A stretch of 12,057 nt of DNA from CAZPWF01 sp964590725 (GCA_964590725.1 CAZPWF010000024.1:1-12057), one strand, 5' to 3'; positions 1 to 6,643 are shown, counted from the stretch's first letter. Numbers and translations are program-made. The notes: a model not told the origin generated them from the letters alone.

Positions 1-314
1 TAGTAACTTGACCGTTTATCTAGCTTTGTTTCGACAATCAACACATCATTAGTTTCAGGTACAGCCGACAAAATCGATTCAACCTGTTCTACGAACTGTT
101 TATTGACGCTCGGGTTTCGCAAGATCACCAAACGCCCCTCCGCTAAGAACGGAAGGTTCTGCAAGGCCTCTGTGATTCTATTTATGTCGGCTTCTTCACC
201 GTCAATTTTTTCTACAGCGAAGTCACCATACTTGTCAGAAAACTTGATCTTTGTCTCTTTGACATGAGCGTCAACCAGAAAGTCATTAGGACCAGTAAGG
301 GTAAAAATACTCAT
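1..314 (-). CDS. holA: DNA polymerase III subunit delta, N-terminal part (cut by window edge)
   Basis: Delta is the clamp-loader subunit that opens the beta sliding clamp during replication. The 104 visible codons begin MSIFTLTGPNDFLVDAHVKE and include the family's early landmarks: the aromatic/hydrophobic start, the segment NLPFLAEGRLVILRNPS, and near the edge VLIVETKLDKRSSY, matching the usual 'VE..lDkR..y' of HolA. The Walker-like core and C-terminal collar domain lie beyond position 1. The ATG overlaps the mutM stop as ATGA, so translation is probably coupled; a CAGGTG Shine-Dalgarno-like element sits 8 bases upstream, inside mutM. The identification is from recognised sequence pattern, not a search; a remote alternative is another AAA+ clamp-loader paralogue. 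Confidence 0.85.
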   Translation of the reverse strand, partial: MSIFTLTGPNDFLVDAHVKETKIKFSDKYGDFAVEKIDGEEADINRITEALQNLPFLAEGRLVILRNPSVNKQFVEQVESILSAVPETNDVLIVETKLDKRSSY

Positions 315-1183
315 TTATTTAACACCTGACAGGACGGACACAGGTGCGTGCCCCTACCAGCAACACGAATTTTTATAATAGTATCTCCGCAACGTTGACA
401 GGGTTGACCTTCTTTACGAAAAACTTTAGCAAACGAAATATAGCTACCCTTTTTACCTTCTACATTTACATAATTTCTATCCGTTGAGCCGCCTTTTTCG
501 ATTGAAAGCTGAAGCACTGCACAAAGCTCGGTAAACAAAGCTTTAAGCTTAGTGTTCGGCACTTTTTTTACTAAAGTGGCTGGGTAAATTTTTGCCGCCC
601 ATAGCGACTCATCCGAATATATATTCCCGACACCTGCTATTACAGACTGGTCAAGCAACACGGCTTTAATAGTTGTGTTCGGACGTTTCATAAGTTTTTC
701 AAGAAACAATTTTTGAGTAAAATCTGCGTTTAACGGTTCAGGTCCGAGCTTTTTCATAAAGTCTATATTTGACACTTCGGATGTCGGCAATAAGCGCATC
801 CAGCCAAATTTCCGTTGATCATTAAAGAATAGGGTTGAGCCATCAGTAAACACCAAAATTACTCTGGTAGATTTGTCAGGAAGTTTGCCAATAAGACTGT
901 CATTTGGATGGCCTGCACCGAAATTTTGTTCACCACGATAGACTAACTGACCCGTCATTTTTAGATGCACCACAAGAGTGTGATTTGTGCTGAGGTTAAT
1001 TAATAAAACTTTTGCTCGCCTATGAACGTCAGTAATAGTAGAGTTTACTAAAAATGAGTCAACGTCGGTTTGGGCATTCGGAAAGCCCTTTGGCCAATCA
1101 AATGTAACCGCGTCAATCGTTTTACCAATTACGAGTTTTACTAAGCCTCTCTTTACTGTTTCTACTTCTGGCAGTTCCGGCAT
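311..1183 (-). CDS. mutM: Formamidopyrimidine-DNA glycosylase (Fpg/MutM)
   Basis: Bifunctional glycosylase/AP lyase that removes 8-oxoguanine and formamidopyrimidines in base-excision repair. The start is placed at 1183, not the upstream in-frame ATG at 1219, because the catalytic Pro must directly follow the initiator Met: the protein begins MPELPEVETVKRG. Seen over 290 residues, a normal length: Pro2 and Glu3 (catalytic), Lys58 in RRAKVLL (beta-hairpin lysine), FNDQRKFGWM, the helix-two-turn-helix with AGVGNIYSDESLW, and a C-terminal zinc finger with Cys262, Cys265, Cys282, Cys285 and the conserved Arg277 in AGRGTHLCPSC. All key residues are present, so it should be active. It lies 4 bases after the upstream hypothetical gene and overlaps holA by ATGA. 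A TACAAT box exactly 6 bases before the ATG suggests its own leaderless promoter. Confidence 0.95.
   Translation of the reverse strand: MPELPEVETVKRGLVKLVIGKTIDAVTFDWPKGFPNAQTDVDSFLVNSTITDVHRRAKVLLINLSTNHTLVVHLKMTGQLVYRGEQNFGAGHPNDSLIGKLPDKSTRVILVFTDGSTLFFNDQRKFGWMRLLPTSEVSNIDFMKKLGPEPLNADFTQKLFLEKLMKRPNTTIKAVLLDQSVIAGVGNIYSDESLWAAKIYPATLVKKVPNTKLKALFTELCAVLQLSIEKGGSTDRNYVNVEGKKGSYISFAKVFRKEGQPCQRCGDTIIKIRVAGRGTHLCPSCQVLNK
323..328 (-). promoter_or_regulatory. Shine-Dalgarno site of holA
   Basis: CAGGTG on the minus strand, 8 bases before the holA ATG and inside the last codons of mutM. It fits a gene translated from within a longer mRNA, in contrast to neighbouring lead genes, which lack such a site. 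Confidence 0.5.
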
Positions 1184-1187
1184 ACTA

Positions 1188-1496
1188 CTATTGTAGGCTG
1201 TCGGTTGGTGCAAGCACAAGCTTGAGCATAAACGCCGCCTGGGCGCATTGCCATGGGTCTATTAAAGGATTATTAGCATGCTCCCCTAGCGCGCCCGTGA
1301 AATCTTCCATAACATCACTACATATATAATGAATTGGTATTTTATCCTTTTCAATTGCTAATTGCATAACCGTATCGATGCTCTTTGTTAGCTCATCATC
1401 TGGGCCGTATGTGTCAAAGCATGCACGATACGCAACCGTCACTTCAGCTAGCTCAGTGAATGACCACGAATTTTCAGTATCATCAAATATTCTCAC
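1188..1496 (-). CDS. Hypothetical 102-residue protein
   Basis: I do not recognise this family. The frame starts at a GTG (MRIFDDTENSWSF) and is closed by an in-frame TAA four codons upstream. The protein is acidic, soluble and without signal peptide or membrane segment; it looks mostly helical, with a Cys/Trp-bearing C-terminus (IDPWQCAQAAFMLKL). It ends TAG-TAG, 4 bases before mutM, as expected of a real upstream gene, and a TGTAAT box lies 8 bases before the GTG. Overlapping frames on the plus strand have less protein-like composition. The proximity to mutM may mean co-transcription, but gives no function. The coding call is moderately firm; the function is unknown. Confidence 0.7.
   Translation of the reverse strand: MRIFDDTENSWSFTELAEVTVAYRACFDTYGPDDELTKSIDTVMQLAIEKDKIPIHYICSDVMEDFTGALGEHANNPLIDPWQCAQAAFMLKLVLAPTDSLQ
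1190..1195 (-). promoter_or_regulatory. -10 box TACAAT before mutM
   Basis: TACAAT on the minus strand followed by AGTAGT and then the mutM ATG, placing the expected transcription start on the A of the start codon. A weak TTGTGC at -35 (1214-1219) is 18 bases upstream. The box overlaps the last codons and stop of the preceding gene. No Shine-Dalgarno is visible, which supports a leaderless start. Confidence 0.5.
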
Positions 1497-1504
1497 CGCA
1501 AAAC

Positions 1505-1510
1505 ATTACA
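1505..1510 (-). promoter_or_regulatory. -10 box TGTAAT before the 102-residue gene
   Basis: TGTAAT on the minus strand with 8 bases to the GTG start codon; no Shine-Dalgarno between. It fits the short-leader/leaderless pattern of the window. Confidence 0.4.
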
Positions 1511-1611
1511 ATATTTTATGGAGATTTGCAACCTTAAAACCTAACAACGTTCCTAGCTATCATTCTATAACGGCCAGTCTGACACAATCTCGACTTAAAT
1601 AATCGTTTAGG

Positions 1612-1617
1612 TACAAT
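1612..1617 (+). promoter_or_regulatory. -10 box TACAAT before the DciA-like gene
   Basis: TACAAT directly abuts the ATG at 1618 and is exactly 6 bases before the in-frame ATG at 1624. Because -10 elements act 6-7 bases upstream of the first transcribed base, this favours 1624 as the real start of a leaderless message. The same hexamer and spacing precede mutM. Confidence 0.5.
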
Positions 1618-1623
1618 ATGAGC

Positions 1624-1802
1624 ATGGCAAATTCAATAAAAGATATTCTCGACAGCACATCATTTAGTGAACCTGATGAAATACGTATCATAAAAAACTT
1701 TATAACCGAGCACTATCAATCAGAATCAAACGTCACTATAAGACAGAGTGATATCGTAATCAGCATAAAGAGCGGGGCCTTAGCTAGTACGCTTAGATCA
1801 AA
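1624..1802 (+). CDS. DUF721/DciA-like small protein, 3' end lost in assembly gap
   Basis: 59 complete codons are visible before the N run: MANSIKDILDSTSFSEPDEI, a helical linker, then SNVTIRQSDIVISIKSGALASTLRS. The pattern 'hydrophobic strand with S/G-ALA-xxLR' resembles the DUF721 (DciA) fold, whose full-length members help load the replicative helicase in bacteria without DnaC/DnaI; short versions seem frequent in CPR genomes. About 30-40 residues are probably missing. I start it at 1624 rather than 1618 because of the -10 box spacing; MSMANS is the alternative. It converges on the HAD gene across the gap and diverges from the 102-residue gene. The family assignment is tentative and from pattern only. 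Confidence 0.5.
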
Positions 1803-1902
1803 NNNNNNNNNNNNNNNNNNNNNNNNNNNNNNNNNNNNNNNNNNNNNNNNNNNNNNNNNNNNNNNNNNNNNNNNNNNNNNNNNNNNNNNNNNNNNNNNNN
1901 NN
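1803..1902. other. Assembly gap (100 N)
   Basis: Exactly 100 N. It hides the 3' ends of two converging genes. The HAD protein alone lacks about 100 residues, so the true distance is probably at least 400 bases. Confidence 0.99.
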
Positions 1903-2205
1903 GGAAACATTACTAATCATACCTATTTTTATGTTTTTAGTTTTTAGTTTCTTTATGTAATCCAATAATACGTCATTTTTAGTTGCTTCGTTATTAATTA
2001 AACCTTCAACCATCACAGGAGAAGTTCCGGTAATATCGAACACTTCGCTGGTAAACTCGCTTAAATCTAGCAGGCCCGCGTCAAGCTGTCGATTTAATTC
2101 TCTTAGAATGTCTTTATTTATGTCGGGCGCCAAACTATCTAAGAAAGCTTTCCAAGTATCAGTCGTCAGAACGCCAAAACAATCAAATATTACTGCTCTA
2201 ATCAT
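1903..2205 (-). CDS. HAD-superfamily hydrolase, N-terminal half (3' end in gap)
   Basis: HAD enzymes transfer phosphate (or other leaving groups) through an aspartyl intermediate. The 101 visible residues begin MIRAVIFDCFGVL: Asp8 is the motif I nucleophile, and Phe10 replaces the usual second Asp, as in YihX-like or haloacid-dehalogenase-type members (FDxxGV/T). A helical cap region follows (about 17-75), then motif II Ser98 in IGMISNVS. Motif III Lys and the motif IV acidic pair lie in the missing part, so activity cannot be judged. A TTG one codon upstream is possible, but ATG at 2205 is preferred; TATAAT lies 8 bases before it. The substrate is unknown; the missing second Asp makes a classical phosphomonoesterase less certain. 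Confidence 0.85.
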
Positions 2206-2213
2206 CAATACTA

Positions 2214-2219
2214 ATTATA
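2214..2219 (-). promoter_or_regulatory. -10 box TATAAT before the HAD gene
   Basis: Perfect TATAAT on the minus strand, 8 bases before ATG (5 before an alternative TTG). No Shine-Dalgarno lies between, so the leader is at most a base or two. Confidence 0.5.
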
Positions 2220-2240
2220 TACATTTTGCAATTATAAGTT

Positions 2241-2822
2241 TTATCTGTTTGAGCCGAAAAAACTAACCCCACTAATAAATGAGCTATAGTCGGGTATTTG
2301 TCTTTGAAATAACTGCCTAACTAATTCGCCATTAGTTCCTGAAGAACCGCCGAGAGGCTGGCAAGAGGTATTCCAAAGATTTGAAACATCTTTTCCTTCA
2401 CTTTGAAGAATATAGGAATATCGCAGGCCTGTTGGGCAAAGGCCTGTTGGGTCAGAAACATTGCTAAATTGTTTTCTAGTAAACCCCGCATCATTAAGTG
2501 ATCGCATGAATACGTTGTAGGAATCATAATTATTGCCAAATGTTTGCATTTTATCTACTTTTTCTTCGTAACCTTTTAGTAAAAGAATTTTTCGTTCATT
2601 TTGCGTTACCAATATCTTTAGTGTTCGACGCTGTTCATCTGAAACAACCGCCCCGTATTGCACAAACTCAACTTCTGATTTGTCGTTAATGTAATCGGTT
2701 GTATTAGTGACGACACGACCAACTTGAACCTGAGTATTTCTGTGTGTAATTACACGACCAAACAGAATGACCGCAATCACTCCTAGTATAATCATGCCGA
2801 TAACGCCCAAAACATATCTCAT
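2241..2822 (-). CDS. Single-pass membrane protein of unknown function
   Basis: 193 residues if started at ATG 2822 (MRYVLGVIGMIILGVIAVIL), which is preferred over the in-frame ATG at 2843 because the -10 box TATAGT overlaps the region between them. Residues 1-22 form an N-terminal membrane helix or uncleaved signal anchor ending in FGRVITHR; the remaining ~170 residues should lie outside the membrane. The soluble part is polar, with a helical segment around EQRRTLKILVTQNERKILLL and two cysteine-bearing loops (LCPTGL and TSCQPLGG) that could form a disulfide if exported. A five-residue tandem duplication, PTGLC-PTGLR, sits between them. The general layout resembles small anchored surface proteins of Saccharibacteria; I do not recognise a named family. 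Confidence 0.8.
   Translation of the reverse strand: MRYVLGVIGMIILGVIAVILFGRVITHRNTQVQVGRVVTNTTDYINDKSEVEFVQYGAVVSDEQRRTLKILVTQNERKILLLKGYEEKVDKMQTFGNNYDSYNVFMRSLNDAGFTRKQFSNVSDPTGLCPTGLRYSYILQSEGKDVSNLWNTSCQPLGGSSGTNGELVRQLFQRQIPDYSSFISGVSFFGSNR
2426..2451. repeat. 15-bp tandem duplication inside the membrane protein gene
   Basis: GGCCTGTTGGG occurs at 2426-2436 and 2441-2451, a 15-base period with an exact 11-base core. It stays in frame and yields the repeated residues PTGLC PTGLR. Confidence 0.7.
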
Positions 2823-2831
2823 AATAGTGCT

Positions 2832-2837
2832 ACTATA
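2832..2837 (-). promoter_or_regulatory. Extended -10 box TGC-TATAGT
   Basis: TATAGT preceded by TGC (extended -10 form TGn) on the minus strand, 9 bases before the ATG at 2822. It argues against the in-frame ATG at 2843, which lies upstream of the box. Confidence 0.45.
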
Positions 2838-2873
2838 GCACATATTTAGCGATTATTCAATATTTTGTAATAA

Positions 2874-3368
2874 TTATCCGGCAAGAACCTGATTAGGATG
2901 CACCCTACTAGACGGATGACGAGATATAACATCTCTAGGTTTTTGAAACTCTGATATGGGACGCCACAGCTGCAACACATCTTCGTCCATCCCGTAACTT
3001 CTAGCAATATTAATCGAATCACTCCTTGTGCCGACTAGCGCTCTTGGCATGGAAGGGTGGATTTTGTTATGGTTTTTTAATAATTGTTGCCAGGTAGGAT
3101 CAACGATAACTTCATTTTGAAGATTTGGCGAACTTATAACTACATATTCATGAACATTTACACCCCAACCCTCTCGCTTATCCTTGTATGTATCATTAAT
3201 TTTATATAAGAATCCCAGGTATCGAATAATTGATTCTGACATAACCATACATGTTTTAGATCTATGAACAATGTCTATGGGGATATTTCTATCAATTGAC
3301 GTAGATTCGTAAGCAAAATTTATCGCCTCGGAAATAATTCCATCTAAATCATAGTTAAATCTATCCAT
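2874..3368 (-). CDS. Putative transglutaminase-like/papain-fold Cys-His-Asp protein
   Basis: 164 residues starting MDRFNYDLDG, no signal peptide or membrane helix, so probably cytoplasmic. I see a candidate catalytic triad in the order and spacing of transglutaminase-like cysteine enzymes: Cys40 at the start of a helix (SKTCMVMSESIIRYLGF), His73 in a strand (VNVHEYVVISS), Asp90 in EVIVDPTWQQL. The 'H..V...n.....vvDpTw' arrangement is typical of the transglutaminase core, in which the enzyme may be a protease, amidase or cross-linker. About 70 residues after the triad are low in secondary-structure signal and basic (SRHPSSRVHP). It sits between polA (52 bases) and the membrane-protein gene (51 bases), each with its own -10 box. 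The fold is inferred from motif order only; the reaction and substrate are unknown. Confidence 0.6.
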   Translation of the reverse strand: MDRFNYDLDGIISEAINFAYESTSIDRNIPIDIVHRSKTCMVMSESIIRYLGFLYKINDTYKDKREGWGVNVHEYVVISSPNLQNEVIVDPTWQQLLKNHNKIHPSMPRALVGTRSDSINIARSYGMDEDVLQLWRPISEFQKPRDVISRHPSSRVHPNQVLAG

Positions 3369-3376
3369 AATTGCTT

Positions 3377-3382
3377 ATTATA
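3377..3382 (-). promoter_or_regulatory. -10 box TATAAT before the Cys-His-Asp gene
   Basis: Perfect TATAAT on the minus strand, 8 bases before the ATG at 3368, with no Shine-Dalgarno between. The expected transcript has a leader of one or two bases at most. Confidence 0.5.
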
Positions 3383-3420
3383 CAATCTTTTTTCAGATAA
3401 TCTAACCTAATCGCTATTAA

Positions 3421-5950
3421 TCACAGCTCGCCCCAATTCTGACCAATCGTGGTATCGACGGTGATTTTTACTGGTAGAGGATAAATGCCTTCCATAGTGT
3501 CTTTAAGAAGCTTAGCTACATCATCAGCCATACTCACTGGACATTCAACCAATATGGAGTCATGTATTTGAAGTAATTGCTTACAGTCGCTATCAAGCCT
3601 GTCTTGAACCTCAATCATCGCCATCTTCATCAAATCCGCTTCAGTACCCTGAATTGGCATATTTATCGCAGCCCTCTCGGCGGCCTGACGAACAATAAAG
3701 TTACTGGAATGTATGTCTGGCGTTGGGCGTCGTCTTCCAAAAAAGGTTTCTACATAACCGTCGTTGCGGGCTTTTTCTTTGAGCGCCTCTGTATAATCAA
3801 GTATCGGCTTACGTAGTTCGAAATATTTGTCGATAAAATGCTTAGCCTGCACAATTGTCATTCCGGTAGCAACACTCAGCCCATGAGGACTCATGCCGTA
3901 CAAAATGCCAAAATTGATAACCTTTGCGTCTCTACGCATATTTTTAGTAACATCTTCCGGTTCACGACCATACACCTGAGCGGCAGTAGCCGTATGCACA
4001 TCAATATCACGATTGAAAATATCTATTAAGTCCTCGTCGTTGGCCAGATACGCAGCAAGTCTTAGTTCGAACTGTGAATAATCAGCACTGACCAGCATAT
4101 TTCCTTCTCCAGCAACAAAAGCAGTTCTAATACGTCGGCCTAAGTCTGTTCTAACTGGAATATTTTGAAGATTTGGATCGGTAGAGCTCAAGCGACCAGT
4201 TTGAGCAACCGTAAGATTGAAGGTAGTGTGCAATCTGGAGTTTTCATCGACCATGACTGGTAAGGTATCTACGTATGTGTTCTTTAGTTTTGTATACTCT
4301 CGAAATTCAGTAATCAGGTCAATAATTGGATGCTGACCTCGCAATTTATCAAGTTCGTTTGCAGCTGTTGAATAACCCGTTTTTCCTTTTTTAATACCTG
4401 TTGTTGGTAATTGTAGTGTATTAAAAAGTACGTCAGCCAACTGGGCGGGCGAACCAACATTAAATTCTTGGTCTGCGTAACCATAAATTTGTTGTTCGAT
4501 ATCACTAATTTGATCCGCCAGCTCTTCGGACATATTATTCAGATACTTCGTATCAAGCTGTATACCTTCATATTCCATAGCTGCCAACACCGGGATAACT
4601 GGCCATTCGATAGTCTGAGCTAGTTCATGAAGTTTAGGTAACTTCTCAAGCTCCTTGGCTTGTTTTATGTAAAGCCCCCGAATAACAGCAATTATTTCTG
4701 GTACACGATGTAACACTTCGTCTGGTGCAAGAATTTCAAACTCTGATCCTTCATAACCAAGATCAGCGCTAGCTAGCTCTGTAAGTGACTGCTCTCTCCG
4801 TAAACTATTGAGCAAGAATGCACCTACAAGCACATCATGTCCTGCCCCATTAAATTCACTACCCAGTTCGTAAGCTACCTTTATAGTTGACTTAACATCA
4901 TAACCAATCTTGGGAACTGCTTCACGTTCCAAAATTGGACCCACCAAAGCAACAACGCCTTTTGCGTCTAGTTTTTCTAAATCAAACGTATATACCGTTT
5001 GGGGATTAGGGCTTAAAGACAGCAGTAAAGGCTTTTTGCCGTGTTTACCGGCAGCGTAGCTGTGCACAATACACTCATCTACAGCGTCAATTTCAAGACT
5101 CTGCAATTTTTCTTGAGAATCAATAATTATTTGTTTAGGTTGTNNNNNNNNNNNNNNNNNNNNNNNNNNNNNNNNNNNNNNNNNNNNNNNNNNNNNNNNN
5201 NNNNNNNNNNNNNNNNNNNNNNNNNNNNNNNNNNNNNNNNNNNAGCTTTTTTCTTAATGTGTCTTTTATTAGATCAAGGTTTTCGTACACACCATCAAGT
5301 GTTTCAAACTTCTTAAGTAATTCGACCGCGCCCTTTTCACCAATGCCGGGTACTCCTGGAATATTATCTGACGAATCACCCTTCAGAGCCTTAAGGTCAA
5401 CGAACTGTTTTACCTCAATTCCATATTTTGCCTCGAATGATTCTGGATGAAATAACTCAATGTTACTCAGGCCCTTTTTAAGTGCATATACATGTACATT
5501 TCCATTAATAACCTGGAGCAGATCGAGATCACTTGTTACAAGCAAGGTATCAATACCCTTTTCTCTCGCTTGCACGGCAAATGTGCCCATTATGTCGTCA
5601 GCCTCATAATCATCAAGTTCGTAGAGCGGCCAACCAAATGCTTCAAGTAGCTCGTGAAGGAGAGGAATTTGATCATAAAAGTCTGGCGGAGGAGGTTTAC
5701 GTCCGGCTTTGTATTCTGGGTACATTTCCAAACGTTTACGAATATTGGTCTTGGGTTTGTCCCAGGCCACACATACATAATCAGGTTTGAGTCGTTTTAT
5801 TACTTCAAGCGCCATGACTGCAAAACCATAAACACCACCGGTCGCCGTACCGTCTTTTTTGCTGAGATACGGCATCGCGTAGTAGCCTCGATAAAAAACA
5901 GACTTACCGTCAATAACTACAAGTTTTTTCTTATTTGATTGGTTTGGCAT
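3421..5950 (-). CDS. polA: DNA polymerase I (interrupted by a 100-N gap)
   Basis: Family A polymerase that fills repair gaps and removes RNA primers. From 5950 the N-terminal 5'-3' exonuclease is intact: MPNQSNKKKLVVIDG, VAWDKP, YEADD, TSDLDLLQ, and GDSSDNIPGVPGIGEKGA (helix-hairpin-helix). After the gap (5144-5243) the frame resumes as QPKQIIIDSQEKLQ and continues to TGA at 3421. The middle domain keeps the 3'-5' exonuclease shape (IGYDVKS, HDVLVGAFLL) but lacks the DxE and Yxxx-D metal ligands, so proofreading is probably absent, as in Taq-type Pol I. Polymerase motif A DYSQFELR (about 4062-4085), motif B RRDAKVINFGILYG (about 3898-3939) and motif C QIHDSILVEC are present; motif C has Ser where the family normally has Glu. 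The two halves are in different frames only because the N run is an arbitrary length; probably 60-100 residues are missing. Confidence 0.95.
5144..5243. other. Assembly gap (100 N) inside polA
   Basis: Exactly 100 N between the end of the 5'-3' exonuclease domain (DTLRKK) and the start of the degenerate exonuclease domain. The flanking coding frames do not agree across 100 bases, which shows the number is a placeholder. Confidence 0.99.
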
Positions 5951-5956
5951 AGACTA

Positions 5957-5962
5957 ATTATA
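5957..5962 (-). promoter_or_regulatory. -10 box TATAAT before polA
   Basis: Perfect TATAAT on the minus strand, then TAGTCT, then the polA ATG at 5950: exactly 6 bases, so the first transcribed base should be the A of the start codon. No clear -35 is visible. It shares a 65-bp divergent region with the isochorismatase-like gene. Confidence 0.6.
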
Positions 5963-6003
5963 CTCTGTTAATAATAATTAGCACCGCTATACTTTATCTA
6001 TGT

Positions 6004-6009
6004 AATAAT
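6004..6009 (+). promoter_or_regulatory. -10 box AATAAT before the isochorismatase-like gene
   Basis: AATAAT (5 of 6 match to TATAAT) followed by exactly 6 bases and the ATG at 6016. A second candidate, TATACT at 5989-5994, would give a 5' leader of about 15 bases. No Shine-Dalgarno precedes the ATG. Confidence 0.4.
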
Positions 6010-6015
6010 ACTTGG

Positions 6016-6633
6016 ATGGACACTTTTCGAGAGCTAGATATAAATAGTGAAAATACTGCTGTTATTGTTATAGATAAGCAATATGGGTACTTACAGCGTC
6101 AAGAAAATGACGGCGGAGTTGTACAGCTTGAGAATGTACTGCCTAAAATAGATGATTTTATAAAGAAAATGCGTCAATTAGGTGTAAGCATTATCTGGAC
6201 AAAAATGGTAGAAAACAAGAAGGAATCTCCAAAAAATATTCATAATAAACTTACCTTGGATCCTTTAGCCAAGGATAGAATTCATACTCAAGAAAAATCA
6301 TTTGAAATTATTGGGGAACAGCCTTTAGCGAATGAATTAATAGTCGATAAACTATACTACGACGCGTTTGCACGGACCGATTTAAACGATCAACTTACAA
6401 AAAATAACGTGAAGACAATTATTCTTGTTGGAGGTTACACTTCTAGATGTATTCTTGGTACCGCTTATGGCGCAAACGGGCACGACTACAATATTTTAGT
6501 CTGCAACGATCTTGTAGCAAACCCAGATAATTTTGTAGACGAAGCAAAAAGTGCTTTAAGAATTATAGATTCAATTTTAGGATACGTTACAACATCAAAA
6601 AATATTCTAGACTATTTAAAAAAATCCGCTTAA
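6016..6633 (+). CDS. Isochorismatase-like cysteine hydrolase
   Basis: 205 residues, a normal length for the single-domain isochorismatase fold, which hydrolyses amides or enol ethers (nicotinamide, carbamoyl compounds, isochorismate). The catalytic triad is seen: Asp20 in AVIVIDKQYG, Lys112 in LIVDKLYYDAF, Cys145 in GGYTSRCILGTAYGA, with the conserved strand-helix before the Cys and the typical downstream G-x-D-x-x-x-V-x-x-D segment (GHDYNILVCNDLVA). No signal peptide, so cytoplasmic. Nicotinamidase (PncA) normally has a metal site (D-x-H and H) after the Asp; no such Asp-His-His set is evident here, which argues against PncA. The substrate is unknown. It stands alone, divergent from polA, 53 bases before the ATPase operon. 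Confidence 0.88.
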   Translation: MDTFRELDINSENTAVIVIDKQYGYLQRQENDGGVVQLENVLPKIDDFIKKMRQLGVSIIWTKMVENKKESPKNIHNKLTLDPLAKDRIHTQEKSFEIIGEQPLANELIVDKLYYDAFARTDLNDQLTKNNVKTIILVGGYTSRCILGTAYGANGHDYNILVCNDLVANPDNFVDEAKSALRIIDSILGYVTTSKNILDYLKKSA

Positions 6634-6643
6634 GGTAAGTACA

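Noticed and set aside
1184..1219. Upstream ATG at 1219 as the mutM start
   Set aside because: It would add 12 residues before the catalytic Pro, which must follow the initiator Met; it also overlaps the upstream gene.
1716..1910. Minus-strand frame across the first gap as a possible continuation of the HAD protein
   Set aside because: The part left of the gap reads like a hydrophobic shadow (LFMLITISLCLIV) without HAD motifs III/IV, while the plus strand gives a coherent DciA-like sequence.
2852..2874. AT-only hairpin (ATTATTCAA / TTGTAATAAT) between the Cys-His-Asp and membrane-protein genes as a terminator
   Set aside because: The stem is weak and AT-rich, has a bulge, overlaps a stop codon and is not followed by a T tract in the direction of transcription.
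5041..5938. Several plus-strand frames opposite polA
   Set aside because: They are antisense to a gene with clear exonuclease and polymerase motifs and have no family-like sequence or start signals of their own.
6016..6633. Nicotinamidase (PncA) assignment
   Set aside because: The Asp-Lys-Cys triad fits, but the metal-binding Asp/His set of PncA is not evident, so only the superfamily is called.
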